Below, one piece after another: positions 8,304 through 16,309 of a stretch of 64,000 bases of DNA (position 1 is its first letter; every line of letters begins with the position of its first letter). Below the pieces are notes generated by a model, which was given only the letters and a program-made list of their open reading frames with translations, made no database searches and had not been told where the DNA came from. Location: contig JBHYCS010000002.1 of assembly GCA_051861445.1 (NCBI GenBank), positions 124,001 to 188,000 of the forward strand, in the 5' to 3' direction. The DNA is from Parasediminibacterium sp051861445. GTDB lineage: Bacteria > Bacteroidota > Bacteroidia > Chitinophagales > Chitinophagaceae. A program made the translations under genes and the position numbers.

Positions 8304-9215
8304 ATGAAAAAAATAAACATAATTTCTGCTCTATTTAGCATCTTATTTATTGCACCTACAGTTGTAATAGCACAGCAAACAGATTTATTTGCAGCAGCGG
8401 CTGAAGAAAGCAAAAACGAAGACAAAAACACCACAAATTATGCCATTGCTACTTTTAAAAATTCTAGACTAATCAATGGACATAGTGTAGAAACTGTAGG
8501 TGCAGGTATGATGGATTTTAGAGTACACCACCGTTTTGGTTTTATCAATACAGGTTTGTATGAGTTATTTGGCTTAGACAATGCCACTACATTTATAGGT
8601 TTTGATTTTGGCATTACCGATCGATTGATGGTAGGCATTAACCGTACAGGTTTTCAAAAACAAATGGAAGGTTTTGCCAAATACAAATTACTTAGGCAAA
8701 GTACTGGTAAAGTAAATATGCCTTTATCGGTAACATTGGTTGCTGCAACTACAGTAAAAACCATCAAAGACACCGACCCTACAAAACCAAGAACAACAGC
8801 CGATAAAACATCGTATACATTTCAAGCTTTATTGGCAAGAAAAATAAACGATAAAACCTCTATTCAACTCATGCCTACAATGGTTCATTACAATTTAGTA
8901 CCGAATGCTAACGATGCCAATGATCGTTTTTCTGTAGGAATTGGAGGAAGACAAAAAGTTTCAAAAAGAATTAGCATTAATGCAGAATATTACTACCAAT
9001 TTAATAAATGGAATGGTTATAAAAATTCGTTAGCTGTAGGCGTAGATATCGAAACAGGTGGTCACGTTTTTCAATTACATTTTACCAATTCTACAGGTAT
9101 GACAGCTCCTACTTATATTCATGAAACCACAGGCGATTGGGGAAATGGTGATATTCATTTTGGCTTTAATGTATCTAGGGTATTTAGAATAGCTAAAAAG
9201 AAAAATGCATTCTAA
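8304..9215 (+). CDS. DUF5777-family beta-barrel outer membrane protein
   Basis: This 303-residue protein has a signal peptide (about 1-23, ending VIAQ) and alternating beta-strand character throughout. It contains the landmarks FKNSRLINGHSVE, MMDFRVHHRFG and GLDNATTFIGFDFGITDRL, which are characteristic of the DUF5777 barrel family of Bacteroidota, and a C-terminal aromatic strand (FGFNVSRVF). The function of the family is unknown. It lies 11 bp after YceI copy 1 and in the same direction as the cytochrome c gene. In my experience of the phylum the three types of gene occur together, so a joint envelope redox or transport role is plausible but inferred. Confidence 0.82.
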   Translation: MKKINIISALFSILFIAPTVVIAQQTDLFAAAAEESKNEDKNTTNYAIATFKNSRLINGHSVETVGAGMMDFRVHHRFGFINTGLYELFGLDNATTFIGFDFGITDRLMVGINRTGFQKQMEGFAKYKLLRQSTGKVNMPLSVTLVAATTVKTIKDTDPTKPRTTADKTSYTFQALLARKINDKTSIQLMPTMVHYNLVPNANDANDRFSVGIGGRQKVSKRISINAEYYYQFNKWNGYKNSLAVGVDIETGGHVFQLHFTNSTGMTAPTYIHETTGDWGNGDIHFGFNVSRVFRIAKKKNAF

Positions 9216-9293
9216 GTAGTTTTTACTCATTTATTCAATCAATGTTTAACCATTAATTTCCGTAAATTGTAATTCAGTACGGTTATTAATGGT

Positions 9294-9301
9294 TATTTTT
9301 G
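9294..9301 (+). promoter_or_regulatory. Candidate -7 promoter element before the OB-fold gene
   Basis: TATTTTTG matches the Bacteroidota -7 consensus TAnnTTTG exactly and lies 46 bp before the ATG at 9348. No good -33 TTTG is present at the usual distance. It suggests that the OB-fold and second YceI genes can be transcribed separately from the cytochrome-YceI-DUF5777 group. Confidence 0.4.
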
Positions 9302-9347
9302 TGTCCATATTTCAAACAAGTATCATCTTATTTAATTTATAAATCTA

Positions 9348-9761
9348 ATGAAAAAGAAAATTTTAATCGGCATTTTAGTAGCCATTATTGCAGGTGCAAT
9401 AGGTGTTTGGTATTTTGTATTTTACAAGCCTACACATTTTAGAAGAAGTGTAGAATCTGAAGCTGCGTTAACTATTTCGGCAAAAGACATAGTAAAAGAA
9501 TTTCAAACCAATGAAGATTCTGCCTATGCTAAATACAACAATAAAGCGATTGAAGTTTCAGGCATAGTTCAGCAAGCCACTACAGATTCTACAGGCACAA
9601 CTATTTTATTATTAAGCGACGATCCAATGTCTAACGTATCTTGCCGTTTAAAAACAGTTGAAAACAATATTCAATCTGGTGCAAACATTACGGTAAAAGG
9701 TTTGTTTACAGGTTTTATAGGCGATGTTCAATTAAACGAAGCAATCATTACCAAAAAATAA
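9348..9761 (+). CDS. OB-fold (tRNA_anti-like) membrane-anchored protein
   Basis: This 137-residue protein has a single N-terminal membrane anchor (about residues 4-26) and a C-terminal beta-rich domain of the 'tRNA_anti-like' OB-fold type: DIVKEFQTNEDSAYAKYNNK, then IEVSGIVQ, and ITVKGLFTGF near the end. Such proteins in Bacteroidota are uncharacterised and probably periplasmic. Despite the family name there is no reason to expect tRNA binding. It is followed 10 bp later by the second YceI gene and likely shares its transcript. Confidence 0.75.
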   Translation: MKKKILIGILVAIIAGAIGVWYFVFYKPTHFRRSVESEAALTISAKDIVKEFQTNEDSAYAKYNNKAIEVSGIVQQATTDSTGTTILLLSDDPMSNVSCRLKTVENNIQSGANITVKGLFTGFIGDVQLNEAIITKK

Positions 9762-9771
9762 TTTGTATAAC

Positions 9772-10314
9772 ATGAAAAAATGGATTCTCACCCTAATTAG
9801 TATCGTATCAATAGCAGCAGCTGTTCAAGCACAAAAAATATACAGCACCAAAACCGCTATTGTAAGTTTTTTTTCACATACACCAACTGAAGATATTGAA
9901 GCTTTTAACAACCAAACAATAAGTAAACTTACCGATAAAGGTTTGGTAAGCTTTTCTTTACTTATTAAAGGTTTTCGTTTCGAAAACGAATTAATGCAAG
10001 AGCATTTTAACGGGAAAGATTACATGGAAAGCGATAAATTTCCAAAAGCAGAATTCAAAGGAAATGTTACCAATATTGCAACAGTGCGTTTCGATAAAAA
10101 TGGCAATTTTCCTGTAGTTGTAGAAGGAAATTTAACCATTAAAGGCATTACCAAAAAAGTATCTGCCAAAGGAACTATTTCTGTAAACAACGGAAAAGTA
10201 TTGGCAAAAAGCGTTTTTAACATCAAAATCAAAGAATTTGGTCTCACGGGTAAAGACATTGGTAGCATTATTGCCAACGACATGAAAATTACCGTCACAT
10301 CTAAATATGACTAA
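9772..10314 (+). CDS. YceI-like secreted protein (copy 2)
   Basis: This 180-residue protein starts at the ATG at 9772, with a TTG three codons earlier as a weaker alternative. It has a signal peptide ending in VQAQ and the YceI fold signature LMQEHFNGKDYMESDKFPKA with LTIKGITKKVSAKG downstream. It is clearly paralogous to the protein at 7753-8292, with the same order of conserved blocks along its whole length. Two copies around a DUF5777 barrel and an OB-fold protein suggest a local duplication. It is expected to be a periplasmic apolar-ligand binder. A hairpin terminator follows at 10340. Confidence 0.88.
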   Translation: MKKWILTLISIVSIAAAVQAQKIYSTKTAIVSFFSHTPTEDIEAFNNQTISKLTDKGLVSFSLLIKGFRFENELMQEHFNGKDYMESDKFPKAEFKGNVTNIATVRFDKNGNFPVVVEGNLTIKGITKKVSAKGTISVNNGKVLAKSVFNIKIKEFGLTGKDIGSIIANDMKITVTSKYD

Positions 10315-10339
10315 TCAATAAACCTATTTTGGTAAATAC

Positions 10340-10376
10340 AAATCCGCCTGTTACTTTTGCAGTAGCAGGCGGATTT
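10340..10376 (+). terminator. Hairpin terminator after YceI copy 2
   Basis: AAATCCGCCTGTTAC and GTAGCAGGCGGATTT form a 15-bp stem with one G-U pair around a 7-nt loop. It is GC-rich against the surrounding AT-rich sequence and is followed by a short T-rich stretch. Confidence 0.75.
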
Positions 10377-10383
10377 GTTTATT

Positions 10384-10592
10384 GTTCAACCTGCTCAAAA
10401 AATGTTGAACTAATAAACGAATCGCATTTCCAAACACCTCAGCGGAATTTGTTACTCGTTACTAGTTCAAAAAGTTTTTTAATGTAGTCAGCAACAGCAC
10501 ATTATTTGGCTGTAGTGGCGTCGCACACTTGTACTACATCACATTATTCAACAATAAACATCATAAACGAGTATTTTAAAAAGGGATAGCAA
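10384..10592 (+). promoter_or_regulatory. Leader region of metH with inverted repeats
   Basis: This region separates the terminator of the previous operon from the methionine synthase gene. It holds a 7-bp inverted repeat GTTCAAC (10384-10390) / GTTGAAC (10404-10410). It also holds a hairpin, TGTAGT (10511-10516) / ACTACA (10533-10538), whose loop contains CGTCGCACACTT. Nearly the same loop occurs in another hairpin at 17732-17770. I see no recognisable SAM or cobalamin riboswitch core here. The promoter is not clear. Confidence 0.4.
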
Positions 10593-11648
10593 ATGAGTAT
10601 TCAGCAAGAATTAGAAAAAAGAATTTTGGTAATAGATGGTGCCATGGGAACAATGATTCAACGATACAAACTTGAAGAAGCCGACTATCGTGGACAACGT
10701 TTTGCAAATTGGCATACCGATGTAAAAGGTAACAACGATTTGTTAAGTATTACTAAGCCAGAAATTATTACCAGCATTCATTTACAATATCTCAATGCAG
10801 GTGCAGATATTATTGAAACCAACACTTTCAGTAGCACCACTATTGCACAAGCAGATTATGATATGCAGTCTTTAGCATACGAATTAAATGTTGCCTCTGC
10901 ACAATGTGCTAAAAAAGCAATTGAACAATATCATCAGCAAAAGCAACAAACACAAACCACAAATCCAAAATTTGTTGCAGGTGCAATTGGCCCACTCAAC
11001 AAAACATTAAGCCTTTCACCAGATGTAAATAATCCAGGCTATCGTGCCGTTACATTCGATGAAGTGGTAGTAGCATACACAGAGCAAATTAAAGGATTGG
11101 TAGATGGTGGTGTAGATATTTTATTGGTAGAAACTATTTTTGATACACTCAATGCAAAAGCTGCAATTTTTGCCATCAATAATTTTTTCAGAAAAAATCC
11201 TTTACCAAAAACCGATGCAAGAGCAACTGAAAATGGTGCTTTACCAATTATGATTAGTGGAACAATTACTGATGCAAGTGGACGAACCTTAAGTGGACAA
11301 ACTTTGGAAGCATTTTACATTTCAGTAAAACATGCCAATCCATTAAGTATTGGTTTAAATTGTGCCTTAGGTGCTCAAGAAATGCGTGGACATATTGAGG
11401 AATTAAGCAGCATTGCAGCTTGTTATACATCTGCATATCCAAATGCAGGTTTACCAAATGCAATGGGTGAATACGATGAGCAACCACACCAAACAGCACA
11501 TTTTATTGAAGATTGGGCAAAACAAGGTTTTGTAAACATTGTAGGCGGCTGTTGTGGCACAACACCAGATCATATTCAGCATATAGCAGAACATGTAAAA
11601 ACCATTCAGCCAAGAAGATTACCAGTGTTAGAAAACGAAATTCTTTAA
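10593..11648 (+). CDS. metH: Methionine synthase, homocysteine S-methyltransferase subunit (split MetH, N-terminal part)
   Basis: This 351-residue protein corresponds to the first domain of cobalamin-dependent methionine synthase. It has the MetH start pattern (RILVIDGAMGTMIQRYKLEE), a Cys ligand in GLNCALG (near 255) and the zinc-binding GGCCGTTPDHI (near 318-328) at the C-terminal end of the barrel. It activates homocysteine as a zinc thiolate for methylation by methylcobalamin. The remaining domains (folate, B12, reactivation) are in the gene at 12112-14835. The two-gene arrangement is common in Bacteroidota, so it is probably ancestral and not a recent break, although a nuclease-gene cassette now lies between the halves. 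Confidence 0.95.
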   Translation: MSIQQELEKRILVIDGAMGTMIQRYKLEEADYRGQRFANWHTDVKGNNDLLSITKPEIITSIHLQYLNAGADIIETNTFSSTTIAQADYDMQSLAYELNVASAQCAKKAIEQYHQQKQQTQTTNPKFVAGAIGPLNKTLSLSPDVNNPGYRAVTFDEVVVAYTEQIKGLVDGGVDILLVETIFDTLNAKAAIFAINNFFRKNPLPKTDARATENGALPIMISGTITDASGRTLSGQTLEAFYISVKHANPLSIGLNCALGAQEMRGHIEELSSIAACYTSAYPNAGLPNAMGEYDEQPHQTAHFIEDWAKQGFVNIVGGCCGTTPDHIQHIAEHVKTIQPRRLPVLENEIL

Positions 11649-12105
11649 CCACAAAGAACACAAAGTCTTTTCACAATGCACACCAATAAAGAACTGTCTG
11701 AAAATGAACTGGCTAAAATTGTGTTTGAAGCTGGACTTAAAATACACAAAACCTTAGGTCCAGGATTACTAGAAAGTGCATATGAAGAGTGTTTATATTT
11801 TGAATTGGTTAACAAAGGATTATTTATAGAAAAACAAAAAGGGTTACCCTTAATTTATGAACAAGTAAAACTAGATATAGGTTATAGAGTAGACTTATTA
11901 TTAGAACGTAAATTAATTGTAGAAATAAAATCAGTTGAAGCCTTAAACGACATTCATTTGGCACAAGTGATTACCTACTTAAAGTTATCTAATTGTAAGT
12001 TGGGATTATTAATAAATTTTAATACAACATTATTTAAAGATGGCATAAAAAGAGTTATCAACGGATCATTGTGAACCTAGTGAAAACCCTTGTGCCCTTT
12101 GTGGT
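11648..12105 (+). mobile_element. 458-bp cassette: GxxExxY gene between terminal inverted repeats
   Basis: The left end (11648-11674) begins ACCACAAAG-AA-CACAAAG and ends TTTTCAC. The right end (12080-12105), read on the other strand, begins ACCACAAAG-GG-CACAAGG and ends TTTTCAC. With one gap, about 22 of 27 positions agree. The only gene inside fills almost the whole space: its ATG is 1 bp after the left repeat and its stop lies 5 bp before the right one. The left repeat overlaps the last base of the stop codon of the first metH gene, and the right repeat ends 6 bp before the second. This geometry suggests a compact mobile or formerly mobile cassette. No target duplication is obvious. Confidence 0.65.
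11676..12074 (+). CDS. GxxExxY protein (PD-(D/E)XK nuclease-like, PDDEXK_3)
   Basis: This 132-residue protein carries the defining motif G-P-G-L-L-E-S-A-Y-E (about 28-37) after ELAKIVFEAGLKIHKTL. The putative nuclease core follows: D in YRVDLLLERKLIVEIKSVE (D near 71, the E-x-K near 84-86), then HLAQVITYLKLS and GLLINFN. These match the PDDEXK_3 / GxxExxY family, widespread in bacteria and without an established function. The E-I-K triad suggests that it is catalytically competent. It sits on the same strand inside the methionine synthase gene pair, in a cassette with terminal inverted repeats. Its role is unlikely to be connected with methionine synthesis. Confidence 0.88.
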   Translation: MHTNKELSENELAKIVFEAGLKIHKTLGPGLLESAYEECLYFELVNKGLFIEKQKGLPLIYEQVKLDIGYRVDLLLERKLIVEIKSVEALNDIHLAQVITYLKLSNCKLGLLINFNTTLFKDGIKRVINGSL

Positions 12106-12111
12106 AAATAT

Positions 12112-14835
12112 ATGAGTACAACAACAATTAAACCGTATTTAAGATTAAGTGGATTAGAACCATTAGTTGTTCGTCCAGAAACAAATTTTGTAAATGTTGG
12201 AGAACGTACCAATGTTACTGGTAGCAAAAAGTTTGCTCGTTTAATTTTAAACAATCAATACGAAGAAGCATTATCAGTTGCTCGTCAACAAGTTGAAAAT
12301 GGTGCTCAAATTTTAGATGTAAATATGGATGATGCATTGTTAGATGGTGTTCAAGCCATGACAACATTCATCAATCTATTACAAAGCGAACCAGATATTG
12401 CCAAAATTCCCATCATGGTAGATAGCTCAAAGTTTGAAATTATTCAAGCTGGTTTAAAATGCATTCAAGGGCGTTGCATTGTAAACTCTATTTCTATGAA
12501 AGAAGGCGAAGAAAAATTTATAGAACAAGCATTTATTTGTAAAGATTTTGGTGCTGCTGTAATTGTAATGGCTTTTGACGAAAAAGGCCAAGCAGATACC
12601 ATGCAAAGAAAGGTTGAAATTGCTGAAAGAGCCTACAAAATTTTAACGGAGAAAGTAGGTTTCGACCCTCAAGATATTATTTTCGATATCAATATTTTCG
12701 CTGTTGCTACAGGTTTAGAAGAACACAATAATTACGGCGTAGATTTTATTGAAGCCACAAGAATTATCAAACAAAAATATCCTTTAGTAAAAATAAGTGG
12801 AGGTGTTAGTAATCTTTCATTTTCATTTAGGGGAAATGAGCATGTAAGAGAAGCCATGCATTCCGTTTTCTTATATCATGCTATTAAAGCAGGAATGGAT
12901 ATGGGAATTGTAAATGCAGGGCAATTGGTTGTTTACGATGAAATTGATTCTGTGTTAAGAAACTTATGTGAAGATGTTATTTTAAATAGAAACAATGATA
13001 ATAACGAGGCTACAGAAAAACTAATAGCATTTGCAGATACCGTAAAAGCAAAAGGAAAGGTACAAGTTAAAGACGAAAAGTGGAGAGATGCAAGTGTAGA
13101 AGAACGTTTAAAACATGCTTTGGTAAATGGAATTACTGAATACATTGATGCTGATACAGAAGAAGCTCGTTTAAAATATCCTAAACCATTAGATGTAATT
13201 GAAGGGCCATTAATGGACGGAATGAACTTTGTTGGTGATTTGTTTGGTGCAGGTAAAATGTTTTTACCACAAGTGGTAAAAAGTGCAAGGGTAATGAAAA
13301 AGAGTGTGGCCGTTTTAACCCCATATATTGAACAAGAAAGAGAAGATAGAAAACAAGCACACATTGCCGCAGGCACCGTAAATGAAGAAACTCAAGGTGC
13401 CGCTAAAATTTTATTAGCTACCGTAAAAGGTGATGTACATGATATTGGAAAAAATATTGTAGGTGTCGTTTTAGGCTGCAATGGTTACGATATTATTGAT
13501 ATGGGTGTAATGGTACCAGCAGATAAAATTTTAGATACAGCACAAAAAGAAAACGTAGATATAATTGGTTTAAGTGGTTTAATTACGCCTTCATTAGATG
13601 AAATGGTGCATATAGCTAAAGAAATGAAGCGTAGAAATATGACTCAACCTTTATTAATTGGAGGTGCTACTACAAGTCGTATGCATACAGCTGTTAAGAT
13701 TGCACCAGAATATGATAATGGAGTATTGCATGTGTTAGATGCCAGTAGAAGTGTAACTGTTGCAGGTAATTTGTTAAACCAAGATAATAAGCAAGAATTA
13801 TTGCAACAAACACAAGCCGAATATCAAAAATTAAAGGAAGGTTTTGATAATAAAAAAGTAGTAAAAACCTATTTACCATACAAAGAAGCCGCTACACATA
13901 AAGTAGCCATCGATTGGAATAATTTCACCCCAATTCAACCAACATTTACAGGAATAAAATTAATATCTGATGTTACTTTATCAGATTTAAGACCATTTAT
14001 CGATTGGAAACCATTTTTTATTGCTTGGGAAATGCATGGAAATTTCCCAGATATTTTATCAGATGAAATTGTTGGTAAAGAAGCAACTAAATTGTACAAT
14101 GATGCAAATGCCTTATTAGATAAAATGGTGACAGAAAATTGGCTTACACCAAAGGGTGTAATTGGTTTTTGGGAAGCCAATGCTACAGCAGCTGATACGG
14201 TTACTGTAAATAATGGTGATGAAAAAATACAATTAGAATTTTTGCGTCAGCAAATAAAAAAAGCAGCCAATCAGCCGAATTTAAGTTTAGCCGACTTTAT
14301 AAAACCAGCTGAAATAAATGCAGATGCAACTGATTATATTGGTGCTTTTTCTGTAACAATTGAAGGTATTGAACCACATATCCAACGCTTTGAACAACAG
14401 CTAGACGATTACAATAAAATTATGTTGCAGGCTTTAACAGATCGTTTTGCAGAAGCTTTTGCAGAGTTCTTACATTTAAAAACAAGAAAAGAATATTGGG
14501 CTTACGACACCAACGAACAATTGAGCAACGAAGATTTAATTAAAGAAAAATATGTAGGTATTCGACCAGCACCAGGTTATCCTGCTTGTCCCGATCATAC
14601 AGAAAAATATAAGCTATTTCATTTGTTAGGAGGAACAGCAGCAACAGGTATTACGCTTACAGAATCGTTGGCAATGTATCCGGCATCATCTGTTTGTGGT
14701 TGGTATTTTGCAAATCCGCAAAGTCAATATTTTGGTATTGGAAAAATACAAAAAGATCAATTTGATGATTACGTTGCTCGTAAAAGAATGGATGCAGCAG
14801 AAATGGAAAAATGGCTTAGTCCTATTTTAGAATAA
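12112..14835 (+). CDS. metH: Methionine synthase, folate/B12/activation subunit (split MetH, C-terminal part)
   Basis: This 907-residue protein holds the rest of MetH. The pterin-binding barrel covers about 10-290 (NFVNVGERTNVTGSKKF; QILDVNMDDALLDG). It is followed by the four-helix cap and B12-binding domain (about 310-540), with the cobalt-ligand motif D-V-H443-D-I-G-K and SGLITPSLDEM, and the SAM-binding reactivation domain (about 580-900) with RPAPGYPACPDHTEK near 818-832. It transfers methyl groups from 5-methyltetrahydrofolate through cobalamin to homocysteine bound by the partner protein. The activation domain is complete, so reductive remethylation is expected. Its start lies 6 bp after the inverted repeat of the inserted cassette, so its leader is supplied by that element. 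Confidence 0.95.
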   Translation: MSTTTIKPYLRLSGLEPLVVRPETNFVNVGERTNVTGSKKFARLILNNQYEEALSVARQQVENGAQILDVNMDDALLDGVQAMTTFINLLQSEPDIAKIPIMVDSSKFEIIQAGLKCIQGRCIVNSISMKEGEEKFIEQAFICKDFGAAVIVMAFDEKGQADTMQRKVEIAERAYKILTEKVGFDPQDIIFDINIFAVATGLEEHNNYGVDFIEATRIIKQKYPLVKISGGVSNLSFSFRGNEHVREAMHSVFLYHAIKAGMDMGIVNAGQLVVYDEIDSVLRNLCEDVILNRNNDNNEATEKLIAFADTVKAKGKVQVKDEKWRDASVEERLKHALVNGITEYIDADTEEARLKYPKPLDVIEGPLMDGMNFVGDLFGAGKMFLPQVVKSARVMKKSVAVLTPYIEQEREDRKQAHIAAGTVNEETQGAAKILLATVKGDVHDIGKNIVGVVLGCNGYDIIDMGVMVPADKILDTAQKENVDIIGLSGLITPSLDEMVHIAKEMKRRNMTQPLLIGGATTSRMHTAVKIAPEYDNGVLHVLDASRSVTVAGNLLNQDNKQELLQQTQAEYQKLKEGFDNKKVVKTYLPYKEAATHKVAIDWNNFTPIQPTFTGIKLISDVTLSDLRPFIDWKPFFIAWEMHGNFPDILSDEIVGKEATKLYNDANALLDKMVTENWLTPKGVIGFWEANATAADTVTVNNGDEKIQLEFLRQQIKKAANQPNLSLADFIKPAEINADATDYIGAFSVTIEGIEPHIQRFEQQLDDYNKIMLQALTDRFAEAFAEFLHLKTRKEYWAYDTNEQLSNEDLIKEKYVGIRPAPGYPACPDHTEKYKLFHLLGGTAATGITLTESLAMYPASSVCGWYFANPQSQYFGIGKIQKDQFDDYVARKRMDAAEMEKWLSPILE

Positions 14836-14897
14836 GCCAGATTAAATTCTTTAAGTATGGTTTTAAACTTCATTATTTAAGTAAACATTTAGGCTTC

Positions 14898-15614
14898 ATG
14901 CAAGCACTAGAAGACTATATTTTCCCTGAAGCTGATGGGTTTAGAGGTATTATTTTAGACCAACTCTTAGCACATGGTTATTATAGAATGCAGCATTTAA
15001 TGTTTACAACCAATGAAACACTCTTAGATTATGAAGGAAAAAGCTATCCAGTGTTTTGGTTGAGAACAAAGGTTAACAATATTATAGAAGGTAAGGCAGC
15101 ATTATCAATTCGAAAAAAGTGTAAATCGTTTGTGGTTTCTTTTTTGCCAGCATCAATTTCGCAAGAACAAGAAGCATTGTATAGTTTATACAGAAATAGT
15201 GTGCCTTTTACTACTTGTGAAACTTGCTACGAATATTTACACATGCCTGCTTTTGCAAATCCTTTTGATGCATGGATGATTGAAGTTAGAGACCATCAAC
15301 GCTTAATTGCTGTGGGATATTTTGATAGAGGGCTTTCTACAATTGCAGGAATTATCAACTTTTATCATCCTGACTATACAAAATTTAGCTTAGGCAAATT
15401 TTTAATTCTTAACAAAATCGATTTTGCAAGGCAACACAATATTCAATTGTACTATACAGGCTACATTAGCACTACTGTAGATAAGTTCGATTATAAATTA
15501 TTTCCTTCACCCAAATCGGTAGAAGTGTATTTACCAACCGAAAAAAAATGGTTGCCCTATTTATTTATCGATAAAGAGGGCTTGCAAGAATATTATATTA
15601 ACCATTTAATATAA
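14898..15614 (+). CDS. Arginyl/leucyl-tRNA-protein transferase-like protein (ATE family)
   Basis: In this 238-residue protein the second half matches the C-terminal domain of the ATE/Bpt family. EQEALYSLYRNSV replaces the usual 'RF..YR.Y' block, followed by VGYFDRGLSTIAGIINFYHP, SLGKFLILNKIDFAR and YYTGYI. Family members transfer an amino acid from aminoacyl-tRNA to the N-terminus of proteins, which marks them for degradation. The N-terminal part keeps scattered cysteines (KKCKSF; TCETCYEYL) but not a clear CxxC...CC cluster, so activity is less certain. It follows metH by about 60 bp on the same strand. The GNAT fold makes an alternative acyl transfer role possible. Confidence 0.75.
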   Translation: MQALEDYIFPEADGFRGIILDQLLAHGYYRMQHLMFTTNETLLDYEGKSYPVFWLRTKVNNIIEGKAALSIRKKCKSFVVSFLPASISQEQEALYSLYRNSVPFTTCETCYEYLHMPAFANPFDAWMIEVRDHQRLIAVGYFDRGLSTIAGIINFYHPDYTKFSLGKFLILNKIDFARQHNIQLYYTGYISTTVDKFDYKLFPSPKSVEVYLPTEKKWLPYLFIDKEGLQEYYINHLI

Positions 15615-15629
15615 ACATAGCTAGTCAAG

Positions 15630-16121
15630 TTACAATACAGTTTCCTTGTCTACATAAGCCACAAATACTTCACCACGTAAATATTTAGCATTTTTTCCAT
15701 TAAACAACAAAGCAATAGGGGATAAAACAACTGCACCTGCAGCTACCATAGCTCCACTACCTTTTAAATTTTTCTCTACCTGACTTCTTAGTTTTACAAC
15801 TTTTCCGTTTGGTAAATACAAATAGTCGATACTAAACGCTAGCTTTCCTTTTTTGCCCAATGCTTTAGAGCGTTCTGCTTTAGTAATTAAACCTGTAACT
15901 CTTGCTCCTTTTTCTACTACAATGCTAGAATCTATTAAAATATGTTCATGTAACTCAAATTCTACAATATCACCAACGCTTACTTCTTTACCACTAATGT
16001 TATCTTGAAGTACAACTTTTATCAACGTACCTTCTTGAAGTGTTTTATTAGGTAAACTATTGTTTTGAGCAAATGTGAAAAATGGAAATGAAATCAAAAG
16101 AATAGATAAAAATTTAGGCAT
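15630..16121 (-). CDS. Secreted protein of unknown function
   Basis: This 163-residue protein has a signal peptide (MPKFLSILLISFPFFTFAQ) and then a beta-rich domain. GTLIKVVLQDNISGKEVSVGDIVEF, VEKGARVTGLITKAERSKALGKKGKL and YLPNGKVVKLRS resemble the 'adjustable surface property' SH3-like fold seen in many secreted proteins, where a gluconeogenic-like motif is not present and function is unknown. A glycine/alanine-rich hydrophobic segment (about 125-142) could insert in a membrane. It is transcribed towards the convergent ATE-like gene (15 bp between stops). I do not recognise a named family. Confidence 0.6.
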   Translation of the reverse strand: MPKFLSILLISFPFFTFAQNNSLPNKTLQEGTLIKVVLQDNISGKEVSVGDIVEFELHEHILIDSSIVVEKGARVTGLITKAERSKALGKKGKLAFSIDYLYLPNGKVVKLRSQVEKNLKGSGAMVAAGAVVLSPIALLFNGKNAKYLRGEVFVAYVDKETVL

Positions 16122-16309
16122 AAAATAAAATTTTCAGGGAAAATATGTGATTTGCCAAAATTTGAATCGCCGCTGAATTTACTTTAAGAAAGTTTTATGA
16201 TACAATAGAAAAAACCACTATAATTTATAAATTATTTAGGTATTATTAACATTACTGAGATTGATTTTTAATTGTAAGTGTAGTTTCTCAACAACGCTAC
16301 CATCAACCT

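Noticed and set aside
10377..10592. SAM or cobalamin riboswitch before metH
   Set aside because: No riboswitch core motif could be found. Only short inverted repeats are present.
10593..14835. Recent splitting of metH by the nuclease cassette
   Set aside because: Both halves have full domains with proper starts and stops, and two-gene MetH is known in Bacteroidota, so the cassette more likely inserted into an existing gap.
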